Assembly (NCBI GenBank): GCA_035264365.1
Contig: DATFQI010000302.1
Location: 1-12,856, forward strand
Length of the DNA stretch: 12,856 nucleotides
Source of the DNA: DATFQI01 sp035264365
GTDB lineage: Bacteria; Actinomycetota; Thermoleophilia; Solirubrobacterales; Solirubrobacteraceae
Direction of reading: 5' to 3'
Shown here: piece by piece, positions 12,664 to 12,856 of the stretch
Layout of the letters: the number at the start of each line of letters is the position of its first letter
Numbering within the stretch: position 1 is the first letter of the stretch
Program-made: the position numbers and the translations under genes
The notes under the pieces: model-generated
The model's input: only the letters and a program-made list of their open reading frames with translations
Databases searched by the model: none
What the model was told of the DNA's origin: nothing

Positions 12664-12708
12664 CGAGTCCGCACCTCCTCGACCTCAGACCGAGTAACTG
12701 CGGACTCG
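12664..12708. repeat. Hairpin repeat related to the 31-bp palindrome
   Basis: CGAGTCCGCA (12664-12673) and TGCGGACTCG (12699-12708) are perfect 10-bp arms. Bases 12669-12707 match the palindrome region 1999-2037 at 28 of 39 positions on the minus strand without gaps, sharing AGTT, TCGG, CTGAGG and CGA blocks. This suggests one dispersed palindromic family. Confidence 0.55.
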
Positions 12709-12714
12709 GCGCCG

Positions 12715-12733
12715 CCGGCGGGATTCCCGCCGG
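12715..12733 (-). terminator. Second hairpin downstream of 5S rRNA
   Basis: CCGGCGGG and CCCGCCGG are perfect 8-bp arms around ATT. It lies 15 bases beyond the first terminator in the direction of rRNA transcription. No T run follows, so it is a possible backup terminator. Confidence 0.45.
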
Positions 12734-12747
12734 GGGCGTTAACGACG

Positions 12748-12772
12748 ACGAGCCGCCCATTGGGCGGCTCGT
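12748..12772 (-). terminator. Terminator of the rRNA operon
   Basis: ACGAGCCGCCCA (12748-12759) and TGGGCGGCTCGT (12761-12772) form a near-perfect 12-bp stem with a tiny loop, starting about 10 bases after the 5S 3' end. On the minus strand it is followed by CGTCGTT, a poor T run, as is common in GC-rich bacteria. Confidence 0.8.
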
Positions 12773-12782
12773 GAGTGAAGAA

Positions 12783-12856
12783 CCGGCGGCGACCTACTCT
12801 CCCAGGCCCGTGAAGGCCAAGTACCATCGGCGCTGTGGGGCTTAACTGCTCTGTTC
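12783..12856 (-). rRNA. rrf: 5S ribosomal RNA (5' part missing)
   Basis: The minus strand reads GAACAGAGCAGTTAAGCCCC, then AGCGCCGATGGTACTTG, then GGGAGAGTAGGTCGCCGCCGG, the well-known 3' two-thirds of bacterial 5S rRNA. A full gene is about 117 bases, so about 43 are beyond the right edge. The 3' end is placed by the expected pairing of CGCCGCCGG with the missing 5' end and could be off by 1-3 bases. The orientation implies 23S and 16S genes to the right of the window. Confidence 0.93.

Noticed and set aside
12429..12845. 138-codon plus-strand open frame
   Set aside because: It runs through the inverted-repeat element, the terminators and into the 5S rRNA, so it is not a gene.

Overview
The window is very GC-rich, densely packed bacterial DNA. 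The best guess is an actinobacterium of the Thermoleophilia type (Solirubrobacter/Conexibacter-like). This is inferred from the GC-rich codon use, a murA-led histidine cluster that uses short HisG plus HisZ, and many start codons that sit just 6-9 bases after a TAnnnT box with no Shine-Dalgarno sequence. The lineage was not tested by any search.

Layout. At 1-937 (minus) are the start of hisF, cut by the window edge, and a TetR-type regulator gene directly upstream of it. At 1007-2529 (plus) are a divergent ABC-2-like membrane protein and an ICMT-like membrane methyltransferase, overlapping by 4 bases. At 2478-8785 (minus) is a run of overlapping genes in transcription order murA, hisZ, hisG, hisD, hisB, hisH, hisA, followed by a decayed GNAT acetyltransferase. 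At 8807-10523 (plus) are an HD-domain protein, divergent from murA, and an isocitrate/isopropylmalate dehydrogenase-family enzyme. At 10544-11503 (minus) is a DUF389 membrane protein, convergent with the dehydrogenase. From 11501 to 12782 the DNA is mostly non-coding and rich in repeats: a four-copy 50-bp tandem repeat, two SOS-box-like palindromes, one probable small gene (11915-12259), several hairpins and a 175-bp double-hairpin element. The right edge holds the 3' part of a minus-strand 5S rRNA and its terminators, so an rRNA operon probably lies beyond the window.

How the genes work together. HisG+HisZ, HisD, HisB, HisH, HisA and HisF cover most of histidine biosynthesis; hisE, hisI, hisC and the histidinol-phosphatase are not in the window. 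HisH and HisF form imidazole glycerol phosphate synthase, but here hisF is separated from hisA by a foreign-looking cassette (methyltransferase, permease, TetR) and lies 10 bases behind the tetR stop codon. Its expression may therefore depend on the tetR promoter, which overlaps a palindromic candidate operator.

Most notable points: the split his operon, the MurA active-site Cys-to-Asp change, the SOS-box-like palindrome over the start codon of a small gene, the tandem duplication of the DUF389 promoter and start region, and two families of palindromic repeats. I see no IS element, CRISPR array, tRNA or clear defence system.
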